This document shows, in pieces, positions 15,052 to 23,597 of a stretch of 33,373 bases of DNA. The position numbers and the translations under genes were made by a program. The stretch is taken from positions 1 to 33,373 of the forward strand of contig NZ_DLHQ01000041.1 of NCBI RefSeq assembly GCF_002483305.1, read 5' to 3'. Each line of letters starts with the position of its first letter. Position 1 is the first letter of the stretch. The notes beneath the pieces are model-generated. The model made no database searches. It was not told where the DNA came from and worked only from the letters and a program-made list of their open reading frames with translations. Source of the stretch: Brevundimonas sp. UBA7664. GTDB taxonomy: Bacteria > Pseudomonadota > Alphaproteobacteria > Caulobacterales > Caulobacteraceae.

Positions 15052-15639
15052 ATGAACGCCAGTCTCGACGCCCCCCGGCCCTCGTTCTTGCGCAAGGCGG
15101 GCATGGTGGTCCTGCTCGCCGGTCTCGGCGGAGCCTTCGGCTACGGCGCTGCGACCCTGACCGACGGCGCCCTGGCCAGCTGGGAGGACGAACTCGCCGT
15201 GGTTATGGCCGCCGCCATGATCGGGGTCGCCGCGATCACCGCCTTCATCGTCGCCCGCCGGCCCGCTGATGTCCCGCGCGGTTGCGGCATCCTGCAGGTG
15301 ATCGTCATGCTGCTGGCCGCCGCGATGTTCCTGCTCCCGGTGTTCGGGTCCGCCTGGGCGACGCCAGACGTGGTGTTCGGGGCCGTACTCCTGCTGGTCG
15401 CGGTCCAGAGCGCAGCCAATCTCATGCTGTGGCGAACGGCCGATGAAATGCTTCGCCGGGTCATGCTCGAAACCAGCGCGCTCGCCTTCTGGTCCCTCCA
15501 GCTGGGCCTGTTCATCTACGCCGCAGCCGAACGCCTGGGACTGGTCGGGACCGTCACCGCCTGGGGCCTGATGGGCATTCTGATGGGCGTCTATTTCATC
15601 GCCTCCGCCGTGGCGGCGGCCCGACGCGGCCTCCACTAG
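15052..15639 (+). CDS. Multi-pass membrane protein, unknown function
   Basis: 195 residues with about six hydrophobic helices (near 15-36, 47-66, 79-98, 106-123, 142-160 and 166-189). GGAGG inside the end of the XRE gene stands 8 nt before the ATG. I do not recognise a named domain. Its place as third cistron of the regulator operon suggests it works with, or is sensed alongside, the first membrane protein. Confidence 0.75.
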   Translation: MNASLDAPRPSFLRKAGMVVLLAGLGGAFGYGAATLTDGALASWEDELAVVMAAAMIGVAAITAFIVARRPADVPRGCGILQVIVMLLAAAMFLLPVFGSAWATPDVVFGAVLLLVAVQSAANLMLWRTADEMLRRVMLETSALAFWSLQLGLFIYAAAERLGLVGTVTAWGLMGILMGVYFIASAVAAARRGLH

Positions 15640-15682
15640 GGCCGCTCCCCAAAAACTTCCAACCCTCCCCAGGATTGACCTC

Positions 15683-16654
15683 ATGACCACCAATCTGCGC
15701 CTGAAATCCCTCTCCCGCACCGCCCTCGGCCTCGTGCTCGGCCTTGGCCTGGCAGGCGCGGTCGCCTTCCAGCCCGCCCGGGCCTTCGCCCAGGCTGCCG
15801 AGGCCGCCCCGGCTCCGGCCGTCGCGTCACGGGTCGTGCCGCAGGCCGAGGGCGCCGGCCCCGCCCTCTGGGTGATCCGGGACGCCGACTCGACCCTCTA
15901 TCTGTTCGGCACGGTCCACGTGCTGCGTCCGACCACCGCCTGGGGTTCGCCCCGCGTCGACGCCGCCTTCGACAGCGCCGAGCAGGTCTGGTTCGAGATC
16001 TCCAACCCCGACGACCAGATGGCCATCGTGCCCCTGATCCAGCAGCACGGGCTGTCCCCGGACCGTCAGCTGTCGCATCTGGTCACGACGGGCCAGCTGA
16101 CGCTGCTGGACAGCGCCGCCCGTTCGATCGGCTCCAATGCGGTGCAGATGGACGTCTTCCGTCCCTGGCTGGCCGCCCTGACCCTGTCGGTCGCGCCCCT
16201 GACCGCTGCGGGCTACGATCCGCGGTCCGGCGTCGAACTGACCCTCAAGGCCCGCGCCGACGCCGCCGGCAAGCCGGTCCACGGCTTCGAGACCATCGAC
16301 AAGCAAGTCCGCATCCTCGCCGGTATGTCCGAGTCCGAGCAACTTGCCTACCTCGCCTCCACCCTGGAGTCCTATGAGGGCGCCACGGTCGAACTGGACC
16401 GGATGGTCGAGGCCTGGGCTTCGGGCGACGTCGCCACCCTCGAGGCGGTCGGGGTCGAGGAGATGCAGTCGGAGAGCCCGGCCCTCTACCGCGCCCTCCT
16501 GGTCCAGCGAAACACCGACTGGGCCGATCAGATCCAGACCCTGCTGGCAGGCTCGGGGACGGTTTTCATCGCCGTCGGCGCCGCCCACCTCGCCGGCGAC
16601 GACAGCGTCCAGGAAATTCTCGAGGACCGCGGCGTCACGGTGACCCGGGAGTAG
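15683..16654 (+). CDS. TraB/GumN family protein, exported
   Basis: 323 residues. A signal peptide (about residues 1-37, ending ARAFAQA) precedes a TraB/GumN domain. The family's two conserved histidine motifs are present: GTVHVL near the start of the domain and GAAHLAG near the end. A central block reads LTLKARADAAGKPVHGFETIDKQVRILAGM. Members are proposed metal-dependent hydrolases of the periplasm or cell envelope (family inference). The gene ends 9 nt before a tRNA on the opposite strand. Confidence 0.9.
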   Translation: MTTNLRLKSLSRTALGLVLGLGLAGAVAFQPARAFAQAAEAAPAPAVASRVVPQAEGAGPALWVIRDADSTLYLFGTVHVLRPTTAWGSPRVDAAFDSAEQVWFEISNPDDQMAIVPLIQQHGLSPDRQLSHLVTTGQLTLLDSAARSIGSNAVQMDVFRPWLAALTLSVAPLTAAGYDPRSGVELTLKARADAAGKPVHGFETIDKQVRILAGMSESEQLAYLASTLESYEGATVELDRMVEAWASGDVATLEAVGVEEMQSESPALYRALLVQRNTDWADQIQTLLAGSGTVFIAVGAAHLAGDDSVQEILEDRGVTVTRE

Positions 16655-16663
16655 GCGGAAGGC

Positions 16664-16737
16664 TGGAGCGGGCGGCGGGAATCGAACCCGCACGAAAAGC
16701 TTGGGAAGCTTTCAGGCTACCACTACATCACGCCCGC
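16664..16737 (-). tRNA. tRNA-Gly (anticodon CCC)
   Basis: The minus strand folds as a cloverleaf: acceptor GCGGGCG (16731-16737) with CGCCCGC (16668-16674), then T and an encoded CCA (16664-16666). The anticodon loop TTCCCAA has CCC at 16703-16705. The T-arm is GCGGG-TTCGATT-CCCGC. It reads GGG glycine codons, useful in a GC-rich genome. Confidence 0.95.
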
Positions 16738-16775
16738 GGAGCCGGACGCAGCCTTAGGCGGAACGGCGGGACGCA

Positions 16776-18452
16776 TCAAGGCGCGATGCGTACGGGGCTT
16801 TCCGCCCGGTGGACCACCACGCCGTCCACCACCGTCAGTGTCGCCCGGCCGTTGAGAATGTCCGCGACGGGGGCCGTCATCAGATCCACCGAGAAGGCGG
16901 TGAAGTCCGCCCGCTTGCCTACCTCGATCGTGCCCAGTTCGTCCTCGCGGAAGCTGGCATAGGCGGGCCAGAGGGTGAACATTTTCAGCGCCGTGGCCCG
17001 GTCGACGGCCTCGCCGGGGCGCCAGTCAGGACCCTGGAATCCTTCCAGATCGGCGCGGGCGACGGCGGCGTAGAATTCGATCAGCGGGTCGCCGCGCTCC
17101 ACCGGAGCGTCGGACCCGCCGACCACGATCACGCCCATGTCCGACAGGCTGCGCCAGGCGTAGGCCCCGTCCAGTCGGGCGTCCCCGAGGCGGGCGGGGG
17201 CGAAATGCAGGTCGCCGATGGCGTGGCTGGGCTGCATCGAGGCGATGATCGGCAGGTCCTTGAACCAGTGGTAGTCCGACGGCCGCAGGATCTGGGCGTG
17301 TTCGATGCGCCAGCGTACGTCGGCGCCGTTCGGACGGTCCGCGGGGGCGACGCCGGCCAGCGCCTGCTGGTACCATTCGGCCACTGAGGCGTTGCCGCGG
17401 TCGCCGATGGCGTGGGTGGCGACCTGGATGCCGCCGCGCAGGGCCGCCTGGTACAGGGGCACGATTTCCTGCTCGGTGATCTGCATCAGGCCGGTGGTGT
17501 CGGGCCGGTCGGCATAGGGTTCGAACAGGGCCGCGCCGCGTGAACCAAGGGCGCCGTCGGCGTAGTATTTGATTGCCCGGGTGATGATCCGGCCGTCGGC
17601 GACGCTGCGCGGGCCGCCCGCGATCAGTTCCGCCGCGCCGTCCGGGGTCACGCTGTTGTAGATGCGCAAGGGCGCCTCGCCCGCCTCGGCCATGGCCTCC
17701 AGCAACGGGATGTCCTTCCACGGGGCGCTCATGAAATGGACCCCCGTCCAGCCATAGGCCGCCTCGACGCGGAAGCCCGCGCGATAGGCATCGCGCAGCG
17801 CCTCGGGATCCGCCTGGGGCATCAGGCCGGCGACCAGCTGTTCGGCGGCGTCGACCAGCAGGCCCGTCGGCTGGCCGTCCGGGCCCTTGAGGATCTCGCC
17901 GCCCGAAGGGGCGACGGTCGCGGCGTCGACGCCGGCGGCGGCGAGGGCAAGTGAGGAGGCGACCACCGCATGGCCGTCAGCCCGGCCCAGCAGGACCACC
18001 CGCCCCGGCGCGGCGGCGTCCAGGTCGCCGGCGGTCAGGAAACGCGCCTCGGGCCAGTGGGTCTCGATCCAGCCGCGGCCGACGATGGGGCCCTCCGGAT
18101 GGGCTTCGGCCCAGGCGGTCAGCCGCGCCATCGCTTCGGCGACCGAGGCGGAGCCCTCGAGGTTCAGGGTCAGTTCGCGCCAGCCGATGCCGTCGAGGTG
18201 GGCGTGGCCATCGGTGAAGCCGGGGAACAGCGTCGCGCCCTGGAGGTCGAGGATCTCCGCATAGTCGACGACCGGAACCCCTGAAGCCGGACCGACATAG
18301 GCGATGCGCCCGTCCTGGACCAGAACCACCTCGGCCGTCGGCTGGGCGGCCACGCCGGTGTAGATCGTGCCGCCCCGGATCAGCAGCTCCTGCGCCTGGG
18401 CGCTCCAGGCGGCGGAACTGAGCAGCAGGGCGAGGGCGAGGATTGGGCGCAT
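16776..18452 (-). CDS. Secreted amidohydrolase, YtcJ-like (amidohydrolase family 3)
   Basis: 558 residues. A signal peptide (MRPILALALLLSSAAWSAQAQ) leads into a composite beta-domain (LLIRGGTIYTG). The metal-binding FPGFTDGHAHL, the long family-3 segment GRGWIETHWPEARFLTAGDLDAAAPGR, and ADGHAVVASS follow. GALGSRGAAL, ATHAIGDRGN, RIEHAQ, and GGSDAPVERGDP near the C-terminus complete the active site. Family members hydrolyse cyclic or linear amides and related bonds; the substrate is unknown. Export to the periplasm is inferred from the signal. It is divergent from the small exported protein at 18544. Confidence 0.92.
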   Translation of the reverse strand: MRPILALALLLSSAAWSAQAQELLIRGGTIYTGVAAQPTAEVVLVQDGRIAYVGPASGVPVVDYAEILDLQGATLFPGFTDGHAHLDGIGWRELTLNLEGSASVAEAMARLTAWAEAHPEGPIVGRGWIETHWPEARFLTAGDLDAAAPGRVVLLGRADGHAVVASSLALAAAGVDAATVAPSGGEILKGPDGQPTGLLVDAAEQLVAGLMPQADPEALRDAYRAGFRVEAAYGWTGVHFMSAPWKDIPLLEAMAEAGEAPLRIYNSVTPDGAAELIAGGPRSVADGRIITRAIKYYADGALGSRGAALFEPYADRPDTTGLMQITEQEIVPLYQAALRGGIQVATHAIGDRGNASVAEWYQQALAGVAPADRPNGADVRWRIEHAQILRPSDYHWFKDLPIIASMQPSHAIGDLHFAPARLGDARLDGAYAWRSLSDMGVIVVGGSDAPVERGDPLIEFYAAVARADLEGFQGPDWRPGEAVDRATALKMFTLWPAYASFREDELGTIEVGKRADFTAFSVDLMTAPVADILNGRATLTVVDGVVVHRAESPVRIAP

Positions 18453-18543
18453 CTGACGGGTCCTGAGTCTGGCGACCTTCGGACTCGCCTTATCGCGGCC
18501 GCCGCGTCAAGCTCCCGACCTCAACCCCTTGGGGAGATCGACT

Positions 18544-18861
18544 GTGATCGCCAGCCTGCTGCTCGCCCTCGTCCTGCCCGACACGCCGCCGCCGCGCGCC
18601 GAACTCTGCCTGGCGCACATGAACGCCATGATCGCGGAGGCCCAGCGCGAGACGGGGAGGGTGGCGGGGCCCAGCTGGTTCATCCGTAGCTGGTGGACGG
18701 CGCGGCTGCCGGAGGCGGGGACGCCGGAGGCCCTCACCGAGGAACAACGCCGGGCCCTCGACGCTTCCATGCCCGGACGCAAGGCGGCCGACCCCGACGG
18801 ATATCGGGTCGAGCTCCAGTCCTGCGTGGACGCGGCGATCGAGGGCGGCGCCCTGCCCTGA
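18544..18861 (+). CDS. Small exported protein of unknown function
   Basis: 105 residues. I start it at GTG 18544 because GGGGAG lies 7-12 nt upstream; a TTG at 18529 would add five residues. The start (MIASLLLALVLPDTPPPRA) looks like a short signal peptide. The mature part has two cysteines (ELCLAHMNAM and LQSCVDAA) and the motif SWFIRSWWTARLP. It is followed after 9 nt by the DUF488 gene, so it is probably co-transcribed. No family recognised. Confidence 0.65.
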   Translation: MIASLLLALVLPDTPPPRAELCLAHMNAMIAEAQRETGRVAGPSWFIRSWWTARLPEAGTPEALTEEQRRALDASMPGRKAADPDGYRVELQSCVDAAIEGGALP

Positions 18862-18870
18862 GGAGACGGG

Positions 18871-19302
18871 ATGAAGCTGTTCACCATCGGCTATGAAGGC
18901 GAGCCCCAGGCCGCGGTGATCGACCGGCTGAAGGCGGCCGGGGTCGAGGTGGTCGCCGATGTGCGGGCGGTGGCGGCGTCGCGCCGGGCCGGCTTCTCCA
19001 AGACCATCCTGGGGACCAGCCTGAACGAGGCCGGCATCGACTATGTCCACCCGCGTCCGCTGGGCACGCCCAAGGCCGGCCGGGACGCGGCGCGCAAGGG
19101 GCGGATCGGCGAGATGCGCGAGATTTTCGCCGGCCATATGGCCGAGCCGACGTCCGAGGCCGCGTTCCAGCTACTGCGGACGCTGGCGGCGGACAAGAAG
19201 ACGGCCCTGTTGTGCTTCGAGGCTGACCATGCCGGTTGCCACCGCGCGGCCCTCGCCGAACGGCTGGCGGCCGAGGACGGGTTCGAGGTGGTGAACCTCT
19301 GA
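18871..19302 (+). CDS. DUF488 family protein
   Basis: 143 residues. It has the DUF488 hallmarks: N-terminal LFTIGYEG, VVADVRAVAASRRAGFSKTIL, DYVHPRPLGTPK, and the C-terminal LLCFEADHAGCHRAALAERL with its conserved Cys-His-Arg. The function of the family is not established. AGGAGACGGG precedes the ATG. It converges with fadJ, with 16 nt between stops. Confidence 0.9.
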   Translation: MKLFTIGYEGEPQAAVIDRLKAAGVEVVADVRAVAASRRAGFSKTILGTSLNEAGIDYVHPRPLGTPKAGRDAARKGRIGEMREIFAGHMAEPTSEAAFQLLRTLAADKKTALLCFEADHAGCHRAALAERLAAEDGFEVVNL

Positions 19303-19318
19303 CCCGTCCCTGTCGGCC

Positions 19319-21496
19319 TCAGGCCGCGGCCTTCTGCTTGCCGGCGAAGTTTCCGTAGAAGGTCTCGCCCTTCCCCGCCATGTCGCGCAGCAGCTGCGGG
19401 ACCTTGAAGCGGTCGCCGTAGCGGGCGGCGTAGTCGTCGGCCTGGGCCACGAATTCCTTCAGCCCGGTCTGGTCGATCAAGGTGATCGGGCCGCCGGTCC
19501 AGGGCGCGAAGCCCCAGGCCAGGATGGCGCCGACATCGGCCTCGCGCGGATCGTCGATGACGCCCTCTTCCCAACAGCGGGCCACCTCGACCGCCTGGCG
19601 GTAGAGCAGGCGGCGCTTCTGGTCCTCGACCAGTTCGGGGGTCGAATCGTCGATCTTGACCGGGGCCAGGTCGGACAGGCCGGACCAGAGCTTTTTCGGC
19701 TTGGTTTCGTAGTCGTAGAAGCCCTTGCCGTTCTTGCGGCCGTAGCGGCCGAGGTCCTCGACCATGGTCTTGACGATCTTCCAGCCCGGCAGCGGCTCAT
19801 AGGCGTCGCCGAGGTCTTCCTGGGTCTGTTTGGCGATCTTGACCGACAGGTCGAGCGCCACGTCGTCGTGCATCTCCAGCGGGCCGCGCGGCATGCCGGT
19901 CATGCGGCCGATGTTGTCGATCAGGGCGGGGGCGTAGCCCTCCTCCAGCATGGCCAGACCCTCGGCCACATAGGTGCCGAAGCAGCGCGAGGTGTAGAAG
20001 CCGCGGCCGTCGTTGACGACGATCGGGGTCTTCTTGATCTTCATGACGTAGTCGAGCGACTTCGCGATCGCGGCCTCGCCGGTCTTCTCGCCGAGGATGA
20101 TCTCGACCAGCATCATCTTGTCGACGGGCGAGAAGAAGTGGATGCCGATGAAGTCCTCGGGCCGGATGCTGGCCTCGGCCAGGCCGGTGATCGGCAGGGT
20201 CGAGGTGTTGGAGCCGAACACGGCGCCCGGGGCCAGCTGGGCCTCGGCGCGCTTGGTCACATCGGCCTTGATCTCGCGGTTCTCGAACACCGCCTCGATG
20301 ACCAGGTCGGAGCCCTTGATCAGGTCGTAGTCGGTGGTGGCGGTGACGGAGCCGAGCAGGGCGTCAAACTTCTCCTGCGTGATCTGGCCGCGCGAGAGGC
20401 GCTTCTTCAGCAGGTCGGCGACGTGGCTCTTGCCCTTGTCGGCGTCCTCCTGGGTGCGGTCGATCAGAATGGTTTCGATGCCGGCCAGGGCCTGCACATA
20501 GGCGATGCCCGCGCCCATCATGCCGGCGCCGATAACGGTGACCTTCTTCGGATCGGATTTCGGCACGCCCGCGGGGCGGACGGCGCCCTTGTCCAGCTCC
20601 TGCTTGGACAGGAACAGGCTGCGGATCATGGCCTGGGCCTGCGGCGTCATCAGGGTCTTGATGAAGTAGCGGGTCTCGATACGCAGGGCCGCGTCCATCG
20701 GCACCTGGATGCCTTCATAGACGGCCTTCATCAGGTTCAGCACGGCCGGATAGTTGCCGTAGGACTGCTTGCGCAGCATGGCGTTGCCGACGAGGAAATT
20801 CTGGATGCCGGCCGGGTGGTAGGGGCCGCCGCCGGGCTGTTTGAAGCCCTTGTCGTCCCACGGCTGAACAGCCTTGCCGCCGCCCTTGATCCACGCCCTG
20901 GCGGCCTCGACTTCCGAACCCTTGGCCACGACCTCGTGGACCACGCCCGCGCCCTTGGCGTCGTTCGGGCGCCAGGACGAGCCGGCGCTCATCGCCGTCA
21001 TCGCCGCCTGAACGCCGATCAGGCGCGTCAGTCGCTGGGTGCCGCCCCCGCCGGGGAAGAGGCCGACCTTGATCTCGGGCAGGCCAAGCTGAATCTTGTT
21101 GTCGTCGGCGACGACCCGGTAGTGGCAGGCCAGGGTCAGTTCGAGACCGCCGCCGAGGGCGAGGCCATTGATCGCCGCGGCCACCGGCTTGCCGCAGGTC
21201 TCCAGCGCGCGCAGGGCCCCGTTCAGCTTCCAGCCCGCATCATAGGCGTCCTGCAGCGAACCGCCGGCCAGCATGCCGCCGGCCATGTCGCCGAGGTCGG
21301 CGCCGGCGCAGAAGCCCGAGGCCTTGCCCGAGGTCAGGACCGCGCCCTTGATGGCGTCGTCGCTCTTGATGCGTTCGACCACCTGCGGAATCTCGGCCAT
21401 CACGCCCGAGGTCAGGGTGTTCATCGACCGCCCGGGGACGTCGAAGGTGATCAGGGCGATGCCGTCGGCGTCGACGTCGATCTTGAAGTTTTCCAT
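19319..21496 (-). CDS. fadJ: Fatty-acid oxidation complex alpha subunit (enoyl-CoA hydratase / 3-hydroxyacyl-CoA dehydrogenase)
   Basis: 725 residues from MENFKIDVDADGIALITF, with GAGGA in front; an in-frame start at 21556 would overlap fadA. The N-terminal crotonase domain carries SGKASGFCAGADL and the two catalytic glutamates in GGGLELTLACHY and LGLPEIKVGLFPGGGGT. The dehydrogenase half starts at KVTVIGAGMMGAGIAYV (NAD-binding, about residue 318) and contains IHFFSPVDKMMLVEII. It catalyses hydration and oxidation in beta-oxidation and works with the thiolase encoded 11 nt upstream. It could equally be named fadB; both names cover this layout. Confidence 0.93.
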   Translation of the reverse strand: MENFKIDVDADGIALITFDVPGRSMNTLTSGVMAEIPQVVERIKSDDAIKGAVLTSGKASGFCAGADLGDMAGGMLAGGSLQDAYDAGWKLNGALRALETCGKPVAAAINGLALGGGLELTLACHYRVVADDNKIQLGLPEIKVGLFPGGGGTQRLTRLIGVQAAMTAMSAGSSWRPNDAKGAGVVHEVVAKGSEVEAARAWIKGGGKAVQPWDDKGFKQPGGGPYHPAGIQNFLVGNAMLRKQSYGNYPAVLNLMKAVYEGIQVPMDAALRIETRYFIKTLMTPQAQAMIRSLFLSKQELDKGAVRPAGVPKSDPKKVTVIGAGMMGAGIAYVQALAGIETILIDRTQEDADKGKSHVADLLKKRLSRGQITQEKFDALLGSVTATTDYDLIKGSDLVIEAVFENREIKADVTKRAEAQLAPGAVFGSNTSTLPITGLAEASIRPEDFIGIHFFSPVDKMMLVEIILGEKTGEAAIAKSLDYVMKIKKTPIVVNDGRGFYTSRCFGTYVAEGLAMLEEGYAPALIDNIGRMTGMPRGPLEMHDDVALDLSVKIAKQTQEDLGDAYEPLPGWKIVKTMVEDLGRYGRKNGKGFYDYETKPKKLWSGLSDLAPVKIDDSTPELVEDQKRRLLYRQAVEVARCWEEGVIDDPREADVGAILAWGFAPWTGGPITLIDQTGLKEFVAQADDYAARYGDRFKVPQLLRDMAGKGETFYGNFAGKQKAAA

Positions 21497-21507
21497 GGTC
21501 AAAATCC

Positions 21508-22713
21508 TCAGACGCGTTCGATGACGGTGGCGGTGCCCATGCCGCCGCCGATGCACAGGGTGATCAGGGCGGTCGATTTGTTCGAGCGTTCCAGCTCGTC
21601 CAGGGCGATGCCGGTGATCATGGCGCCGGTGGCGCCGAGCGGGTGGCCCATGGAGATGCCGCCGCCGTTGACGTTCATCTTGTCGTGCGGGATGTCGAGG
21701 GCCTGCATGTAGCGCAGGACCACGGCGGCGAAGGCCTCGTTCAGCTCCCAGACGTCGATGTCGGCGGTGGTCATGCCCAGCTTGGCGAGCAGCTTCTTGG
21801 TCACGAACTCGGGGCCGGTCAGCATGATCGAGGGCTCGGAGCCGATCGAGGCGGCGCCGACGATGCGGGCGCGGGGCTTGAGGCCCAGGGCCTGGCCGGC
21901 TTCCAGCGTGCCGATCAGCACCCCGGCCGAGCCGTCGACGATGCCCGAGGAGTTACCGGGCGTGTGGACGTGATTGACGCGTTCGACCTCGGGGTAGCGC
22001 TGGTTGATCACAGCATCGAAGGCCATTTCGCCCATCATGGCGAAGGACGGGTTGAGGCCGCCCAGCGACTGCATGTCGGTGTTGGGGCGGATGGTTTCAT
22101 CGCGGTCCAGCTGGACCAGGCCGAGCTGGTTCTTCACCGGAATGACCGATTTCGAGAACCGGCCGTCGGCCCAGGCGGCGGCGGCGCGCTTGTGGCTTTC
22201 CATCGAGTAGGCGTCGACGTCGTCGCGGCTGAAGCCGTATTTGGTGGCGATCATGTCGGCCGAGACGCCCTGGGGCACGAAATAGGTCGGGAAGGCGCTG
22301 GACGGATCGACCGGCCAGGCGCCGCCGTCCGAGCCCATCGGCACCCGGCTCATGGCCTCGATGCCGCCGCCGACGGCGAAGTCGGCCTCGCCGGACTTCA
22401 CCTTGGCCGCGGCCATGTTCACCGCCTCGAGGCCGGAGGCGCAGAAGCGGTTGATCTGCACGCCGGCCACGGTTTGGGCCCAGCCGGCCGAGAGGACTGC
22501 GGTGCGGGCGATGTCCGCGCCCAGCTCGCCCACCGGGGTGACGCAGCCGAGGATGACGTCGTCGACCTTCGAGGTGTCGAGGTCGTTGCGGTCGCGCAGG
22601 GCTTCCAGCACCTGGGTGGCGAGGCTGAGGCCCGTGATCTCGTGAAGGGATCCGTCCTTCTTGCCCTTGCCGCGCGGGGTGCGGACCGCGTCATAGATAT
22701 AGGCTTCGGCCAT
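21508..22713 (-). CDS. fadA: Acetyl-CoA C-acyltransferase (thiolase, beta subunit of the fatty-acid oxidation complex)
   Basis: 401 residues from MAEAYIYDAVRTPRG. The catalytic residues are visible: nucleophile Cys in NRFCASGLEAVN, His in GHPLGATG, Cys in ALITLCIGGGMG, and the NEAFA loop. It cleaves 3-ketoacyl-CoA with CoA in the last step of beta-oxidation. It is first in the operon with fadJ. Its upstream region holds copy 2 of the hairpin element and a TTxACGTxxACGTxAA palindrome that probably controls the operon. Confidence 0.94.
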   Translation of the reverse strand: MAEAYIYDAVRTPRGKGKKDGSLHEITGLSLATQVLEALRDRNDLDTSKVDDVILGCVTPVGELGADIARTAVLSAGWAQTVAGVQINRFCASGLEAVNMAAAKVKSGEADFAVGGGIEAMSRVPMGSDGGAWPVDPSSAFPTYFVPQGVSADMIATKYGFSRDDVDAYSMESHKRAAAAWADGRFSKSVIPVKNQLGLVQLDRDETIRPNTDMQSLGGLNPSFAMMGEMAFDAVINQRYPEVERVNHVHTPGNSSGIVDGSAGVLIGTLEAGQALGLKPRARIVGAASIGSEPSIMLTGPEFVTKKLLAKLGMTTADIDVWELNEAFAAVVLRYMQALDIPHDKMNVNGGGISMGHPLGATGAMITGIALDELERSNKSTALITLCIGGGMGTATVIERV

Positions 22714-22732
22714 GGGTGTGCGTCTCACATTT

Positions 22733-22776
22733 GAGCGCCCTACGCTCGCCACGCGGTGGCTCGCGGCTTGAGGGCG
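22733..22776. repeat. Covarying hairpin element, copy 2 (fadA leader)
   Basis: Starts GAGCGCCCTACGCTCG and ends CGGCTTGAGGGCG. The inner stem is GCCA with TGGC around the same CGCGG loop as copy 1, and the outer stem is CGCCCT with AGGGCG. Both stems differ from copy 1 by paired changes. The element is 20-63 nt upstream of the fadA start, so it would lie in the 5' leader of the mRNA. Confidence 0.8.
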
Positions 22777-22813
22777 AGTGCGGAATCGAAACTTGCCCGT
22801 CACAAACCCTACG

Positions 22814-22829
22814 TTTACGTCAACGTCAA
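22814..22829. promoter_or_regulatory. Palindromic operator upstream of fadA
   Basis: TTTACGTCAACGTCAA reads as TTxACGTxxACGTxAA on both strands, matching at 12 of 16 positions. MerR-family LiuR sites described in proteobacteria for branched-chain amino acid and fatty-acid degradation genes have this look (from memory). It is about 100 nt upstream of fadA and 154 nt upstream of the divergent hemerythrin gene. Core promoter boxes could not be assigned. Confidence 0.6.
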
Positions 22830-22983
22830 GTATTTCGTCGGGGTCGGCCTTGCTGTCTCAAGCGGCGAACCCGCAAAGCCGTGAGTTCCGATAACGACTC
22901 TCAGCTGCCTTGGGGGAGGGAACGCGCCGCCGCTCCACGTCTTAACTCCGCCGGACACGCCCGGGTGTCTGGAGGAGACGGCC

Positions 22984-23535
22984 ATGGCCCAGAGCTACGA
23001 AGAGATGGATGCGATCGCCCTGCTGAAGGCCGATCATCGTAAGGTGGAAGACATTTTCGCGGCCTTCGAGAAGGCGACATCGAAGGCGAAGAAGCAGGCG
23101 CTGGCCGAACAGGCCTGTCTCGAACTCAAGGTCCACACGGTGCTGGAAGAGGAAATCTTCTATCCGGCCTGCCGCGGCCAGATCGAAGGCGACCTGCTCG
23201 ACGAGGGCTATGTCGAGCACGACACGGCCAAGCTGCTGATCAACGAGATCGAGGCGGCCAGCGCGGAAGACGATTTCTACGACGCCAAGGTCAAGGTCCT
23301 GTCCGAGGTGATCGAGCATCACGTCGAGGAGGAGGAGAAGCGGTCCGAGGGCATGTTCAGCCAGGCCCGCGCCGCCGGCCTCGACATGGACGCCCTGGCT
23401 GACGCCATGCGCGCCCGCAAGGTGACCGCCATGGAGGAGTTCCAGGCCGGCAAACCGGCGGAAACGCTGACGCTGGAGGGCGACGACACCGAAAAGGCGC
23501 TGATCGACACGCCGCTGGACGCTGACGCGCGCTGA
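22984..23535 (+). CDS. Hemerythrin HHE domain protein
   Basis: 183 residues. The N-terminal HHE four-helix bundle shows the di-iron ligand pattern: LLKADHRKVEDIF, VHTVLEEEIFYPA, DEGYVEHDTAKLLI and VIEHHVEEEEKRSEGMF. A variable tail follows after about residue 140. Such proteins bind oxygen or NO or buffer iron and oxidative stress in the cytoplasm; the exact role is unknown. GGAGGAG stands 6 nt before the ATG. It is divergent from the fadA operon. Confidence 0.9.
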   Translation: MAQSYEEMDAIALLKADHRKVEDIFAAFEKATSKAKKQALAEQACLELKVHTVLEEEIFYPACRGQIEGDLLDEGYVEHDTAKLLINEIEAASAEDDFYDAKVKVLSEVIEHHVEEEEKRSEGMFSQARAAGLDMDALADAMRARKVTAMEEFQAGKPAETLTLEGDDTEKALIDTPLDADAR

Positions 23536-23597
23536 CCGGAACCTGGGAACGGCGCAGCCTTCAACGCGCTATGATCGCGCCTGACGAAGGAGGTCGC

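Noticed and set aside
16664..16737. Integration site (att) at the tRNA-Gly gene
   Set aside because: No integrase, no direct repeat of the tRNA 3' end, and flanking genes are ordinary chromosomal ones.
22919..22943. General-stress promoter (GGAAC) upstream of the hemerythrin gene
   Set aside because: GGAAC is present, but neither the 16- nor 17-nt spacing gives a CGTT-like -10 box (TCTT or CTTA).
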